A DNA stretch of 64,000 nucleotides from Capsulimonas corticalis. Lineage in GTDB: Bacteria > Armatimonadota > Armatimonadia > Armatimonadales > Capsulimonadaceae. The DNA lies in contig NZ_AP025739.1 in NCBI RefSeq assembly GCF_003574315.2, positions 6,076,001-6,140,000 of the forward strand, read 5' to 3'. The notes under the pieces are model-generated. The model did no database searches and was not told the DNA's origin. It was given only the letters and a program-made list of their open reading frames with translations. The position numbers were made by a program, and so were the translations under genes. Below, one piece after another: positions 9,693 to 18,431 of the stretch (positions are counted from its first letter, which is position 1; each line of letters opens with the position of its first letter).

Positions 9693-10872
9693 CGGGACGC
9701 GTTCGTCCGAGCGTCTTTTTTGTGATAAAAGGGCGCTCGAACGCCAGGAAGAACAGGTAGGAGAGCGGCAGACAAATGAGGAGCGCCAGGATCGTGAGCA
9801 GCCAGCCGTTCGTCGTCTGACTGAGTCCCAGAGGCTTAAGCACATACAGGAGCAAAATTTGGATCAGTGGGGCGTGCAGTAGGTAGAGGCTGTAGGAGAA
9901 TTCGCCGACGAAGACCAGAGGCCGCCACTGGAGCGCAATTCGTAGCGGATGATCCTGCGCAAGGGAAATGTAGACGAGCAGGCTAAACGCCCATGCCCCA
10001 ACGATAAAATCGAAATCCGTGGCCTGCGCGCCGAATCCATGCTTAATCTTCACTACAGAAATCAAGATCAGGAGCGCCGTGGAGATGAGCGCCAGCGCTC
10101 CCCACGGCGCTTTGGCGCGCAGGTTTAGCCAACGATCGCCGCTCCCATAGGCGATAGACGCCGCCAGCATTCCAAGACCGAAAAGCAGCCAGAACTGCGG
10201 CATCAGCCCTTGTAACGATGAGTGACGCGTCGCGACGAAGACAACAGTCACCAGTGTGGCAAGTATTCCCAGGGTCTTCCCAGGGCCGATCCGTCGCCAT
10301 CCAAGCAGCAGGACGGGAAAGAGCGGATAGATCTGCCACTCCACGGCCAGCGACCAATAAACATAATTCAGACGATAAAACATATCTCCGAACAGGTTAT
10401 GGATCAGCAGAATGTGTGTGACGATGGATTTTGCAGTCAATGGCAGACAAACATCCCAGCGCATGCCAGTCCGGTGACCGATGACCGTTGCGATCAAGAC
10501 AATCGTCAATATCAAAGAGCAATAGTAAGGCGGCAGCAGTCGGCGAGCGCGCTTAGTGAAGAACGCCGTCAAGCCGCCATGGAGCACAAAATCACGATGC
10601 AATGTCGGCATTATCAAACAGAAACCCGACAGCACAATGAAGATGCAGACGCCGTAATGGCCGAAGCAAAACACGCCCGCAAGCACTCTCTCAATCCCCA
10701 GATAGATGTTCGCGTTACTGTACTGGTAGAGACAGTGGTGAATCAGCACGTAAAGCGCCGCCACCGCGCGCAGGCCATCAAGATAAAGTACGCGCGGCCG
10801 GCTTTTCGCCGAAGAGGAATTGGCGTCCGCCGGATAAGACGCGGAAATGTCAGACGGTAATGCGGTTTCCAT
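9652..10872 (-). CDS. Acyltransferase 3 family protein, last gene of the polysaccharide locus
   Basis: This 406-residue polytopic membrane protein has the acyltransferase-3 signature (VLYLDGLRAVAALYVLIHH, FIVLSGFCLIMP, RLLPPYY). It probably O-acylates sugars of the exopolysaccharide at the membrane. The start overlaps the end of the upstream glycosyltransferase gene by 23 bp, with an AGGGA site inside that gene, so the two are translationally coupled. The tail is basic and the coding end overlaps the convergent PA14 gene. It is close in sequence to the protein at 4298-5530. Confidence 0.9.
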   Translation of the reverse strand: METALPSDISASYPADANSSSAKSRPRVLYLDGLRAVAALYVLIHHCLYQYSNANIYLGIERVLAGVFCFGHYGVCIFIVLSGFCLIMPTLHRDFVLHGGLTAFFTKRARRLLPPYYCSLILTIVLIATVIGHRTGMRWDVCLPLTAKSIVTHILLIHNLFGDMFYRLNYVYWSLAVEWQIYPLFPVLLLGWRRIGPGKTLGILATLVTVVFVATRHSSLQGLMPQFWLLFGLGMLAASIAYGSGDRWLNLRAKAPWGALALISTALLILISVVKIKHGFGAQATDFDFIVGAWAFSLLVYISLAQDHPLRIALQWRPLVFVGEFSYSLYLLHAPLIQILLLYVLKPLGLSQTTNGWLLTILALLICLPLSYLFFLAFERPFITKKTLGRTRPATEGHPDRAESAG

Positions 10873-12067
10873 TCGTCCCTTTTTTCGCAGCGAAACGGTC
10901 GTACAGATCGATCGTTTGATCGGCAGCCATATCCCAGGTATAGCGGCTCAGAACATACCGCCGGACAACATCCGCCGTCAGCCGATCGCCCCAGTCGGTT
11001 TTGAAAAACTCGATAATCGCCTCGCCGATCGCCTCGCTGCTCGCTTCGCGCGCCAGCAGTTTCGGCTCCAGCGGAGCCAGCAGTTCCGGAATAGCGCCCA
11101 CCGGGGCGCCGATTACCGGCGTACCGCAGGCGAGACTTTCCACAATGACAAGGCCGAAGCCTTCCAGCGCCGTGGTCGGCAGCACAAAGAGATCGGCCGC
11201 GCCGTAAAGCCCCGCAAGATCTTCATCCGGAACGAAGCCAGCGAAGTGGATCGAGCCGTCGACACAAAGATCCTTGGACAACTGCTCCAGCCGCGCGCGT
11301 TCCGGCCCCTTGCCGGCGATTACGAGATATAAATCCGGGACTTCGCGCAAGACGGCGGGCATCGATCGTACGAGATTTTCCAGCCCCATCCGCGCCGCAA
11401 GACGCCGCACAGTCAGAGCGATTGGCCGATCGACCGGAAGGCCAAGGCGCTCCCGCAATGCATGGGTGTCTTTGGGAACATGGAACCGTTCGACATCAAC
11501 CCCGCCGTCGATCCGCGCGATCCGCTCCGACTTCACATCGAAATGATCGGTCAGAATTCCCGACATAAAGGCGCTGAGCGAAATGATGCTTTCGGCGCGG
11601 CGGAGGCTGTCCTGCTCCACCCAATGACGCGCCGTCCGCTTGGCGCGCGCCTTCGCGATCCCCAGCCCGCCACGCGCCTTAGAGGTATCCTCGACCCACC
11701 CTTCTTCACACCAGGGGCCGTGAAATGTGCGAACCGTTGGAACTCCGCGCAAAGCGCTGCTCCAAAGCGGGCCAACTCCGGCGTAGGCGAAATGAATGTG
11801 CGCGATGTCGAACGGGCCAAAACGTTTGACGATGTCTTCGCAGGCGCGCCGCATTCCGGCGACGCCGGCCTTACTGCGCGGCGCCCGCACGACGGTCACT
11901 CCGTTCCAGAGTTGCTCCTCGTAAGGCTTGCCTTCAATGACCTGGTTGACCAGCAGCACCACACCGTGTCCGCGCTTCACCAGGCATCGCGCGAGTTCCT
12001 TGGCCGCCGTTCGGCTGCCGCCCGGCTTGTCTTCAAAAACGGCGTCCGCAATGAGTAAGATGTTCAT
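10850..12067 (-). CDS. Glycosyltransferase family 4
   Basis: The 405-residue product is a GT-B retaining glycosyltransferase. The N-terminal lobe starts MNILLIADAVFEDKPGGSRT. The C-terminal donor-binding lobe carries the GT4 signature near residue 300 (LPTTALEGFGLVIVESLACG, with the E-x7-E pair). It probably adds one sugar to the lipid-linked repeat unit on the cytoplasmic face. It starts 5 bp after the hexapeptide acyltransferase stop. Donor and acceptor cannot be read from sequence. Confidence 0.92.
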   Translation of the reverse strand: MNILLIADAVFEDKPGGSRTAAKELARCLVKRGHGVVLLVNQVIEGKPYEEQLWNGVTVVRAPRSKAGVAGMRRACEDIVKRFGPFDIAHIHFAYAGVGPLWSSALRGVPTVRTFHGPWCEEGWVEDTSKARGGLGIAKARAKRTARHWVEQDSLRRAESIISLSAFMSGILTDHFDVKSERIARIDGGVDVERFHVPKDTHALRERLGLPVDRPIALTVRRLAARMGLENLVRSMPAVLREVPDLYLVIAGKGPERARLEQLSKDLCVDGSIHFAGFVPDEDLAGLYGAADLFVLPTTALEGFGLVIVESLACGTPVIGAPVGAIPELLAPLEPKLLAREASSEAIGEAIIEFFKTDWGDRLTADVVRRYVLSRYTWDMAADQTIDLYDRFAAKKGTNGNRITV

Positions 12068-12072
12068 TAGTA

Positions 12073-12537
12073 TTACTGTATCGTGCTTGTATCCGGCGAT
12101 TCCGTTCGCACCGGCCGCGCGGGCATGGCGACGACTACCTGTCCAGGAGCCACATCCTTCACCACGAGCGCGCCTGCTCCGACCTTGGCCCCCTTACCGA
12201 TCACGATGCCCCCATGTTCGTTGCCGACAATGATCGCGTGAGCGCCGATTGTGACATCATCCTCAATCACAATGCGATATGGCGACCCAACCCATGTCTC
12301 CGCGGCGAGCGAGACATGGTGATAGAGCTTTACGCCGCGCCCAATGGTGACATTGGGGTGGACGCAAACTCCCAGCCCGAGATGCTCCAATTTCAGATCC
12401 GGCTGAATTTGCGCTTCAAAGGGAAGCAGACAGCGAAAACAGAAATAGTTGACAGTCTTCAATATCTTGGCGAGAAGCTTGAGCTTCCGTTGGTGCGCCC
12501 AGCAGCTAAAATACCAAATTCGCGCCGGATTGAACAC
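12073..12537 (-). CDS. Left-handed beta-helix acyltransferase (CysE/WbbJ-like)
   Basis: A 154-residue protein with hexapeptide repeats over about residues 50-145 (GLGVCVHPNVTIGRGVKLYH, then IEDDVTIGAHAIIVG, IVIGKGAKVGAGALVV). It closely resembles the C-terminal half of serine acetyltransferases and the sugar acetyltransferases of capsule clusters. The start is a GTG that shares its first base with the ACP stop codon (TAGTG), so it is translated together with the ACP. Next to an ACP and an FkbH enzyme, it may take its acyl group from the ACP rather than from CoA; that is inference. Confidence 0.85.
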   Translation of the reverse strand: MFNPARIWYFSCWAHQRKLKLLAKILKTVNYFCFRCLLPFEAQIQPDLKLEHLGLGVCVHPNVTIGRGVKLYHHVSLAAETWVGSPYRIVIEDDVTIGAHAIIVGNEHGGIVIGKGAKVGAGALVVKDVAPGQVVVAMPARPVRTESPDTSTIQ

Positions 12538-12773
12538 TAAGAAATCCCCTTTTGGGATAAAACGTCGCGAATGGCGGCGTAATCGCGCATCGAGAGAAGC
12601 TCCGAATCGGTAAACTGCACGTCGAACTCTTCCTCAAGAGTGGCGGCGAGGACCATCGACCCCATCGAATCCCAGGCGTCCAGCGTATCGACGGAGATAT
12701 CTTCGGAAACATCCTCCGGGGACAGCTCAAACGATTCCGCAAAAACCTTTTTGAGACGCGTATCTAAACTCAT
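12537..12773 (-). CDS. Acyl carrier protein
   Basis: This is a 78-residue ACP, normal in length, with the phosphopantetheine attachment motif DSMG at Ser36 and the flanking helices (DTLDAWDSMGSMVLAATLEE). It is not in a fatty-acid operon. Its start overlaps the FkbH stop by 4 bp and its stop overlaps the acyltransferase start by 1 bp, so it is a dedicated carrier for this module. It probably holds the acyl group made by the FkbH enzyme. Confidence 0.93.
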   Translation of the reverse strand: MSLDTRLKKVFAESFELSPEDVSEDISVDTLDAWDSMGSMVLAATLEEEFDVQFTDSELLSMRDYAAIRDVLSQKGIS

Positions 12774-14614
12774 TCCTCTACCTCACTCATCGATCCTTCA
12801 ATATTCAATTCGTCCGTCACAATCAGCCAGTTCGGCGATTCCGCGAGCGGCCCGCGCAGATCCAACTTCCACCATCCATCGCCGCGCTCCGGATCGGGCT
12901 CAAAGCCGTTCGAGGGGAAGAGTTCCGTCACCAGGCCGTTTTTCGGAGTGGGAATATACTGTCCCAGCAGCCGCGTGCATCCGCGCTTTAAGCCCGCGTG
13001 CGCCAGCGAGGACAGAAGCGCCTGCTCGACGCCCCGTCCGATCACACGGCAGCTCATCAGAAGCGTGTCGATCACCGCCATGTCACCCTCGGCATGGACA
13101 AAAGCGGCGGCGATAATGCCGGCGTCGTCAAAGCGGTCCTTGAGCTGCGCGTAGCAGACGAGCCAATCTTCGGAGTTCGCCATCGCCGTGACCTGCTCTT
13201 CCGAATATCGGCGCGTCGTCACATTAAACTGGTTGGTTTTTTGTGTCAATTGCGCGATGCGCGGAATGCTGAACGCGCTGACCGGCGCAATCGTCAGGTT
13301 GATCTCCAGCGACCGCAGATACTCCTCCATCGAGCCGACGGACTGCTTCAGCTCATGGCGCTGCGCCTCGGCCTGGTACATCGTGCTCCGGCGCCGGTCT
13401 TCATCATTGAGCGCCAGGGTGTCGAAATTCGCCTTGTCATAAAGCTCGGCGGCGAATCGTGTGGGATCCGCCGGCAATTGGATGACCTTGACCTGAGGAA
13501 GCGCCTCGCGGACAAACTCACACTCAAACGGATTGTCGTCTACAAACACAAGGCTGTCAAGGCCAATGTTTAATTCCTGAGCAATTTCGCGCAGATTGGA
13601 CGCCTTATCGGACCAGTTGACGCGCTTTGCGACGAAGTGATGGGTTTTGAGGAGCGACGATGGATGCTTCTCGAAGACTTCCATCGCATCCGCCTCATTG
13701 TTCTTGCTGTTCAGCGCGAGCAAAACACCACGATGGTATAAATCGATAATCGCCGCGTGGAATTCAAGAAACGCCGATCCGGGATGCGTCGCGCCCAGCT
13801 TGATCCCGTCCATGCCGTCCTCGCCGATCACTCCGCCCCACAGCGTATTGTCGCAGTCCAGCACGAGACATTTCTTGTTTTTGCCTTTGAGCGCGGCGGC
13901 GAACTTCACATATTCGGCTGCCAGCCGGCGCTGCAGCGCCAGCGTGTACGGCGCGCGCCCAATGTGCCAGTAACGGTTGTCGATGGCGCTGTCGTAGCCG
14001 ATTCGCGAGATCAGATGATCGACATCGACAATATAGGCGCTTCCGATCGTTTCTATCTGTTCGCGCAGCAGTGCGTTCAGGCGGCGAATCACGACATGCT
14101 GCCCGTATGACGACTGAGCGTCCAAAACGCCATAACTGGGAATGGCGCTCAGCTCGAAGTTGTTGACGAGAATAACAGCCGAGCTTCGCTCCCGAACGGC
14201 GCGCACGAACGAAACCACACGATTGAGAACCGATTCCACTTGCGTGTCGCACTCTTCGGGGCTAAGGCTCGCGAAAGATCCCACCAGCGCGGGAGCCAGC
14301 GTGTGCAGCCGCATGGCGAAGGCCACGATATCCGGCTGGAATTGATACAGATCGCTGCCGTCCATAAAGACTTCCTGCGGAGCGCTGTCAAATCCGCTCA
14401 GAAAGATCTCTGGCTTTAAGCCGGCGGCATAGCTCTTGACCTTCAGACACGGTGCGAATGTCGGCTCCAGCGTGAAGTTTCGCAGCACCGCGATCTTCAC
14501 TGGGACCAGCGTCTCATCAGTGATCTTATCCAGCTTGCCGGCCGCCGAAAGATGGCGTGCGGTGGAGGGATCCGAATCCAGCCAGTTCAATGTTTCGAGT
14601 ATGGTTGTCGTCAT
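12770..14614 (-). CDS. FkbH-like HAD-IIIC enzyme (acyl-ACP loading)
   Basis: The 614-residue product has three parts. Residues 1-240 form an FkbH-type N-terminal (SGNH-like) domain. The HAD phosphatase domain has nucleophile motif LDCDNTLWGG (Asp253, Asp255) and motif IV VDDNPFE (Asp359/360). A GNAT-like tail covers about 450-590. Characterised FkbH enzymes capture 1,3-bisphosphoglycerate, dephosphorylate it and load D-glycerate on an ACP. The adjacent ACP gene (4-bp overlap) fits this. In a polysaccharide locus it suggests glyceroyl or a related acyl decoration, but other acyl groups are possible. Confidence 0.88.
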   Translation of the reverse strand: MTTTILETLNWLDSDPSTARHLSAAGKLDKITDETLVPVKIAVLRNFTLEPTFAPCLKVKSYAAGLKPEIFLSGFDSAPQEVFMDGSDLYQFQPDIVAFAMRLHTLAPALVGSFASLSPEECDTQVESVLNRVVSFVRAVRERSSAVILVNNFELSAIPSYGVLDAQSSYGQHVVIRRLNALLREQIETIGSAYIVDVDHLISRIGYDSAIDNRYWHIGRAPYTLALQRRLAAEYVKFAAALKGKNKKCLVLDCDNTLWGGVIGEDGMDGIKLGATHPGSAFLEFHAAIIDLYHRGVLLALNSKNNEADAMEVFEKHPSSLLKTHHFVAKRVNWSDKASNLREIAQELNIGLDSLVFVDDNPFECEFVREALPQVKVIQLPADPTRFAAELYDKANFDTLALNDEDRRRSTMYQAEAQRHELKQSVGSMEEYLRSLEINLTIAPVSAFSIPRIAQLTQKTNQFNVTTRRYSEEQVTAMANSEDWLVCYAQLKDRFDDAGIIAAAFVHAEGDMAVIDTLLMSCRVIGRGVEQALLSSLAHAGLKRGCTRLLGQYIPTPKNGLVTELFPSNGFEPDPERGDGWWKLDLRGPLAESPNWLIVTDELNIEGSMSEVEE

Positions 14615-14644
14615 AATCTTTTTTAGTGAGCGCGTTCCGTTGTG

Positions 14645-15814
14645 TTACTCTGAAATCGCCGCGGCGACCGGTTCGGAGACACGGGCAGTCTCGGAAGCGC
14701 TTTCCAGAGCTGCGTGATGAATCTTTTTTGCCTTTGTGCTGATGAATGGCTTTTCAAAAAACTGGAAAAACACACGCCCAAACAACACCGCGCCGATCAT
14801 CACGAGAACGAACACCGCGTAATGGAAGGTCATTGGCAGGTGGAAACGCTTGAAGACCTGGCTAATAATTCCAATACTGAATGTGTGCGTCAAATACAAG
14901 CTGTAAGAGTAAAGACCGATCGCGGCCAACCCACGACAAATCGGAGCCGCCGCAATCTTGGCGTCATACCGGTAGCAGGCCAGCACGAGGGCGGCGAACG
15001 CCAGAGAAATAGCGAACTGAGTGCGACTCGATACCCCCATAGTGCCGAGCGGAGTATCCCGAAATAAAATGAGCGCCAGCGTCGCGGCGACCGCCGCCGC
15101 CGCCCAGGCGATTGTCGCCTTATCATAGCGCGTCCGAATGAGATCGTACACGATCACGCCCAGACCGAATTCCGGCCAAAGATCCAGAGGATAGCGCAGA
15201 CAGTGCGGATTGACGATCAGCGCAATCAGCGCCGCCACGGTCAATGCATGCAGCGCCGTCAGCACGGACTTCTCGCCGTAGCGGACGCCGAACGCCGCCA
15301 GAGCAAGCCCAACAAACAGATAAAACGCCACCTCATAGCACAATGTCCAGCACTGTACGAGAACAAAGTCCGTGGGAAAGACGCCATTTGTCAGCGTATA
15401 GTTGACAAGGAAGTATTCCAGCCCTCGGCTCCAAACGCTTTTTTCCGCCGCCGTACTGGAGGCGACCAGTCCATGCGAGACGAGCGCGGAAGCAAAAGTA
15501 CTGTACAAAAGACCGAACGTAATCGCGATCGCGGCCGTAGGATAGATTCGCCGCACGCGCGCTTTGAGGAAATACAAGACGCTGCTGTCCTTGCGGAGCG
15601 CGCCCGACATTGCGCTCGCAATGCAGTAGCCGCTGATCACGAAAAACATCTGCACGCCTGAGTTGCCGTACGCTGTCAAACGGTAGAGTGGATTGGCGCC
15701 GAGCTGAGGATATCGCGCGATCATCACCTCCGCCATATGAAAAGCAATCACCCAGAGACAGGCAATACCGCGAAACGCGTCCAAAATAAGAAACGGCTTG
15801 ATTTTAGTGGGCAT
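14645..15814 (-). CDS. Acyltransferase 3 family membrane protein
   Basis: About 389 residues with around ten membrane segments. The signature is FLILDAFRGIACLWVIAFHM, VQMFFVISGYCIASAM and RRIYPTAAIAI. I start at ATG 15814 because MPTKIKPFLI begins the conserved first helix; an upstream in-frame ATG would run deep into the preceding glycosyltransferase. It lies 11 bp after that gene and 30 bp before FkbH. It is the most likely membrane partner to acylate the polysaccharide outside the cytoplasm. Confidence 0.9.
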   Translation of the reverse strand: MPTKIKPFLILDAFRGIACLWVIAFHMAEVMIARYPQLGANPLYRLTAYGNSGVQMFFVISGYCIASAMSGALRKDSSVLYFLKARVRRIYPTAAIAITFGLLYSTFASALVSHGLVASSTAAEKSVWSRGLEYFLVNYTLTNGVFPTDFVLVQCWTLCYEVAFYLFVGLALAAFGVRYGEKSVLTALHALTVAALIALIVNPHCLRYPLDLWPEFGLGVIVYDLIRTRYDKATIAWAAAAVAATLALILFRDTPLGTMGVSSRTQFAISLAFAALVLACYRYDAKIAAAPICRGLAAIGLYSYSLYLTHTFSIGIISQVFKRFHLPMTFHYAVFVLVMIGAVLFGRVFFQFFEKPFISTKAKKIHHAALESASETARVSEPVAAAISE

Positions 15815-15825
15815 GGTGGGTGATC

Positions 15826-16983
15826 TCAGGCGCCGACGATCGACGGCTGACGGGTCTCTCGTACTTTGGATGCAATGGCTCCGTAAACATCCAGGTAGGA
15901 TTGCGCCATGCTGTCCCATCCATGATTCTCGGCGGCGCCGCGCGCCGCCAGTCCCATCGAGCGCCGACGCTGAGGATCCGAGCTCAAATCGATAATTGCT
16001 TTGGCGAGGGCTTGTTCGTCATTGGGATCCTCAAGCACAACGCCGAGATCCTGCGTAATCAAATCCGTGGCGCCGGCCGTCGACGCCGTGACGATGGGAA
16101 GCCCGGACGCCATGGCCTCCAAAATCGCCAGAGAACAAGCCTCGTATCGCGAGGGAAAGACGAAAAGATCGGCGGCGCGCATCAGCTTCGCGACATCGCG
16201 CCGGAATCCCAGGAAATGGGCGCGATCTCCAACCCCAAGATCCTTGGCCAGCTGCGGATATGGGCTTCCGTCGGTCTTTCCGCCAATCGCGAGATGTACT
16301 CCCGGAGCATGGACCAGCGCCTTGAGCACGGTATCGAGATTCTTGCGCGGAGACCGGATGTCCCCCGTGAACAGGGCCAGAACCACATCCTTCGGCAGCC
16401 CAAGCGACGCGCGGTCCTCGCTTCCCGGATGGAACTCCAGCAGGTCCACGCCGTTATAGATTACCTCGATGCGCTCCGCCGGCACACCAATCTCCATAAG
16501 TTCGCGGCGGATGCCGTCTGAGACAGCAACCACTTTGCGCGCTTTCTGAAAGACGGACCGCTCCCACCGCGCATTGACGGCGGTGTACGTCCATTGATAC
16601 GCGCCGTACAAGTCTTTCCGGACGTGAGAGATGTGTGCGGGAGACTTCAGCCACGCGCCATGTACGAAATGCGCGGCGTTGACTTGGTGCGGCAGATCGA
16701 GCGAGCACCCATTTCCATGGATGATATCGAGATCGCCAGCAATCGGCTTAAGCGCAGTGTTGGCGCGCTGCGCAAATTCCCACGCGGTGATAATATTCGG
16801 CGTGCGGACGCGCGGACGCACCGGGACCCATTTCGCCCCTGCGGCTAAAAGGGAATCATCGACAGCGCTCGTAATCAACGTAACGTCATTGCCTTGCGAC
16901 AGCGCGTAACGCGCGATCTCGTAGTTGACGCGTCCTTGTCCGTCACCACGCACGACTTTCTGGGTGACGATGCCTATCTTCAT
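15826..16983 (-). CDS. Glycosyltransferase family 4
   Basis: A GT-B enzyme of 385 residues. The N-terminal lobe begins MKIGIVTQKVVRGDGQGRVN. The donor lobe has the GT4 signature FVFPSRYEACSLAILEAMAS and the basic residues after VIYNGVDL. The chosen start at 16983 overlaps the stop of the upstream polymerase/ligase gene in an ATGA, whereas the longer frame would run into that gene. It is one of four GT4 enzymes in the locus. Confidence 0.92.
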   Translation of the reverse strand: MKIGIVTQKVVRGDGQGRVNYEIARYALSQGNDVTLITSAVDDSLLAAGAKWVPVRPRVRTPNIITAWEFAQRANTALKPIAGDLDIIHGNGCSLDLPHQVNAAHFVHGAWLKSPAHISHVRKDLYGAYQWTYTAVNARWERSVFQKARKVVAVSDGIRRELMEIGVPAERIEVIYNGVDLLEFHPGSEDRASLGLPKDVVLALFTGDIRSPRKNLDTVLKALVHAPGVHLAIGGKTDGSPYPQLAKDLGVGDRAHFLGFRRDVAKLMRAADLFVFPSRYEACSLAILEAMASGLPIVTASTAGATDLITQDLGVVLEDPNDEQALAKAIIDLSSDPQRRRSMGLAARGAAENHGWDSMAQSYLDVYGAIASKVRETRQPSIVGA

Positions 16984-18431
16984 ACAATGACCTTTCGCTG
17001 AGATCGATCCAGCGCTCCCAGGCATGTCCAGACAATCATCGATGTCGTATACTCTCCTCCGATCAGCCACTGCCCGAGGTAGACAATGAGAATCGCCAAT
17101 ACAGAGAGAAGGACAGGGATGCGCGTCTTATGCCACATTTTGATCGCAAGCGCAAAACTGAGGATCAAGAATGCAAGATACAGAAATCCGCCGACAAATC
17201 CCAGAGCCGTAAAGACGTTGGTAATGTCGATCTCGGAGTTGTTGCCTTCATTGCTGAACTTGGTCGAGGCAAGCGTCGTTGAGCCAAGGCCGTATCCGAT
17301 GGGGGTGGTAAACCCCTTGAGGAAACCGCCCGCCGCAAGGTTCATATGCACTCCCACCGTGGACTTGCTGCCGTCCGTGGGGTTGAGAATACCATCAGTC
17401 TGATGCTTGACCAGCGCCGATGTCGTGCTGGTGGATGGGTCAACGTTCGCGGTGCTCTCCTGCACGCGGGTCATCGTAAAGACCAATCCAAGTGTGGCGA
17501 CCACCAGCGCGATGCCTCCGCGAAAAAACCAGCTCTTCCGATCCTTTGCCATCACCGCCCACAAGATACACATGGCGCCCAGAAGGGTGATGAGGGCGCC
17601 CCGGCTCGAGGCCATGAACATCCCATAAAGCATCACCGGCACCAGGATCAAACCGATGCGCTTCTTGAACAGCAGGCCGACGAACAACAAGATGGAGCCG
17701 GCGGCAATCACGTGGGCGTACTCCGCGAAGGAAGGAAGCGTCGAGAAAGCCCGCTGCATACCCGGTGTCAGCGCCCAGGAGTAGTGGGTGGTTCTCAGCC
17801 AATCCGCTTCGGCGTCGGAGTAACCAAATGAGCTCTGGTAGAAACCGTACGCCGCCACCCCGACCGTCATCCAGGCAAACGTCTGTAGGTAAGAGGAAAG
17901 TCGGTTCAGATCGAGTAAGTCACGGCCGACGAAGTACCAAAAAATGGGGACGATGTAAAAAAGCGCGCCGACCACGCCCACTTCAATTCCGCCCTGCAAC
18001 GGGTTGAAGATCTCAATCGTCATCAGACTTAAGAGCAGAAAGACGAACTTCGTCATCTTACTGACGGCTCGGCCTCGCGTGCGCCACATGGCGGACCCGC
18101 CAAAAACAATCGCCACGCCGGGCGCAACCAGCAGAAGCGGATCCGTCTCCACCCAGTCAAAGTACGGCGTGAGAGCGCGACGCACCCAACCCATGAGCAC
18201 GAGATAGCCCATGGTAGCCACCATCCCGGTCAGCGGCGCCATTCGCGTGAGCACAACAAGCAGCAGTGTCAGGACAGCGGCGAGCAGACCGCGCTGCGCG
18301 ACGGCGTTTCCCGTGAACGCGGGAGAAATCGCCAGCAGCGCGGCCCCCGCCCCCGCGACGGTTAAAAGTGATCCACGCCAGCCAAATCGGCGCGGAGCCA
18401 AATGCTGGAATGGCGCGACATTATTGATCAT
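16980..18431 (-). CDS. O-antigen ligase/polymerase-like membrane protein (Wzy/WaaL type)
   Basis: 483 residues with about twelve hydrophobic segments, the topology of Wzy polymerases and O-antigen ligases. A large loop of roughly 75 residues lies near residues 310-400 (STANVDPSTSTT to SNEGNNSEIDIT), in the place of the periplasmic loop of the Wzy_C family. Sequence cannot separate polymerase from ligase. Because it sits in an ATGA-coupled string with flippase and glycosyltransferase genes, it is my first choice for the repeat-unit polymerase. Confidence 0.82.
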   Translation of the reverse strand: MINNVAPFQHLAPRRFGWRGSLLTVAGAGAALLAISPAFTGNAVAQRGLLAAVLTLLLVVLTRMAPLTGMVATMGYLVLMGWVRRALTPYFDWVETDPLLLVAPGVAIVFGGSAMWRTRGRAVSKMTKFVFLLLSLMTIEIFNPLQGGIEVGVVGALFYIVPIFWYFVGRDLLDLNRLSSYLQTFAWMTVGVAAYGFYQSSFGYSDAEADWLRTTHYSWALTPGMQRAFSTLPSFAEYAHVIAAGSILLFVGLLFKKRIGLILVPVMLYGMFMASSRGALITLLGAMCILWAVMAKDRKSWFFRGGIALVVATLGLVFTMTRVQESTANVDPSTSTTSALVKHQTDGILNPTDGSKSTVGVHMNLAAGGFLKGFTTPIGYGLGSTTLASTKFSNEGNNSEIDITNVFTALGFVGGFLYLAFLILSFALAIKMWHKTRIPVLLSVLAILIVYLGQWLIGGEYTTSMIVWTCLGALDRSQRKVIV

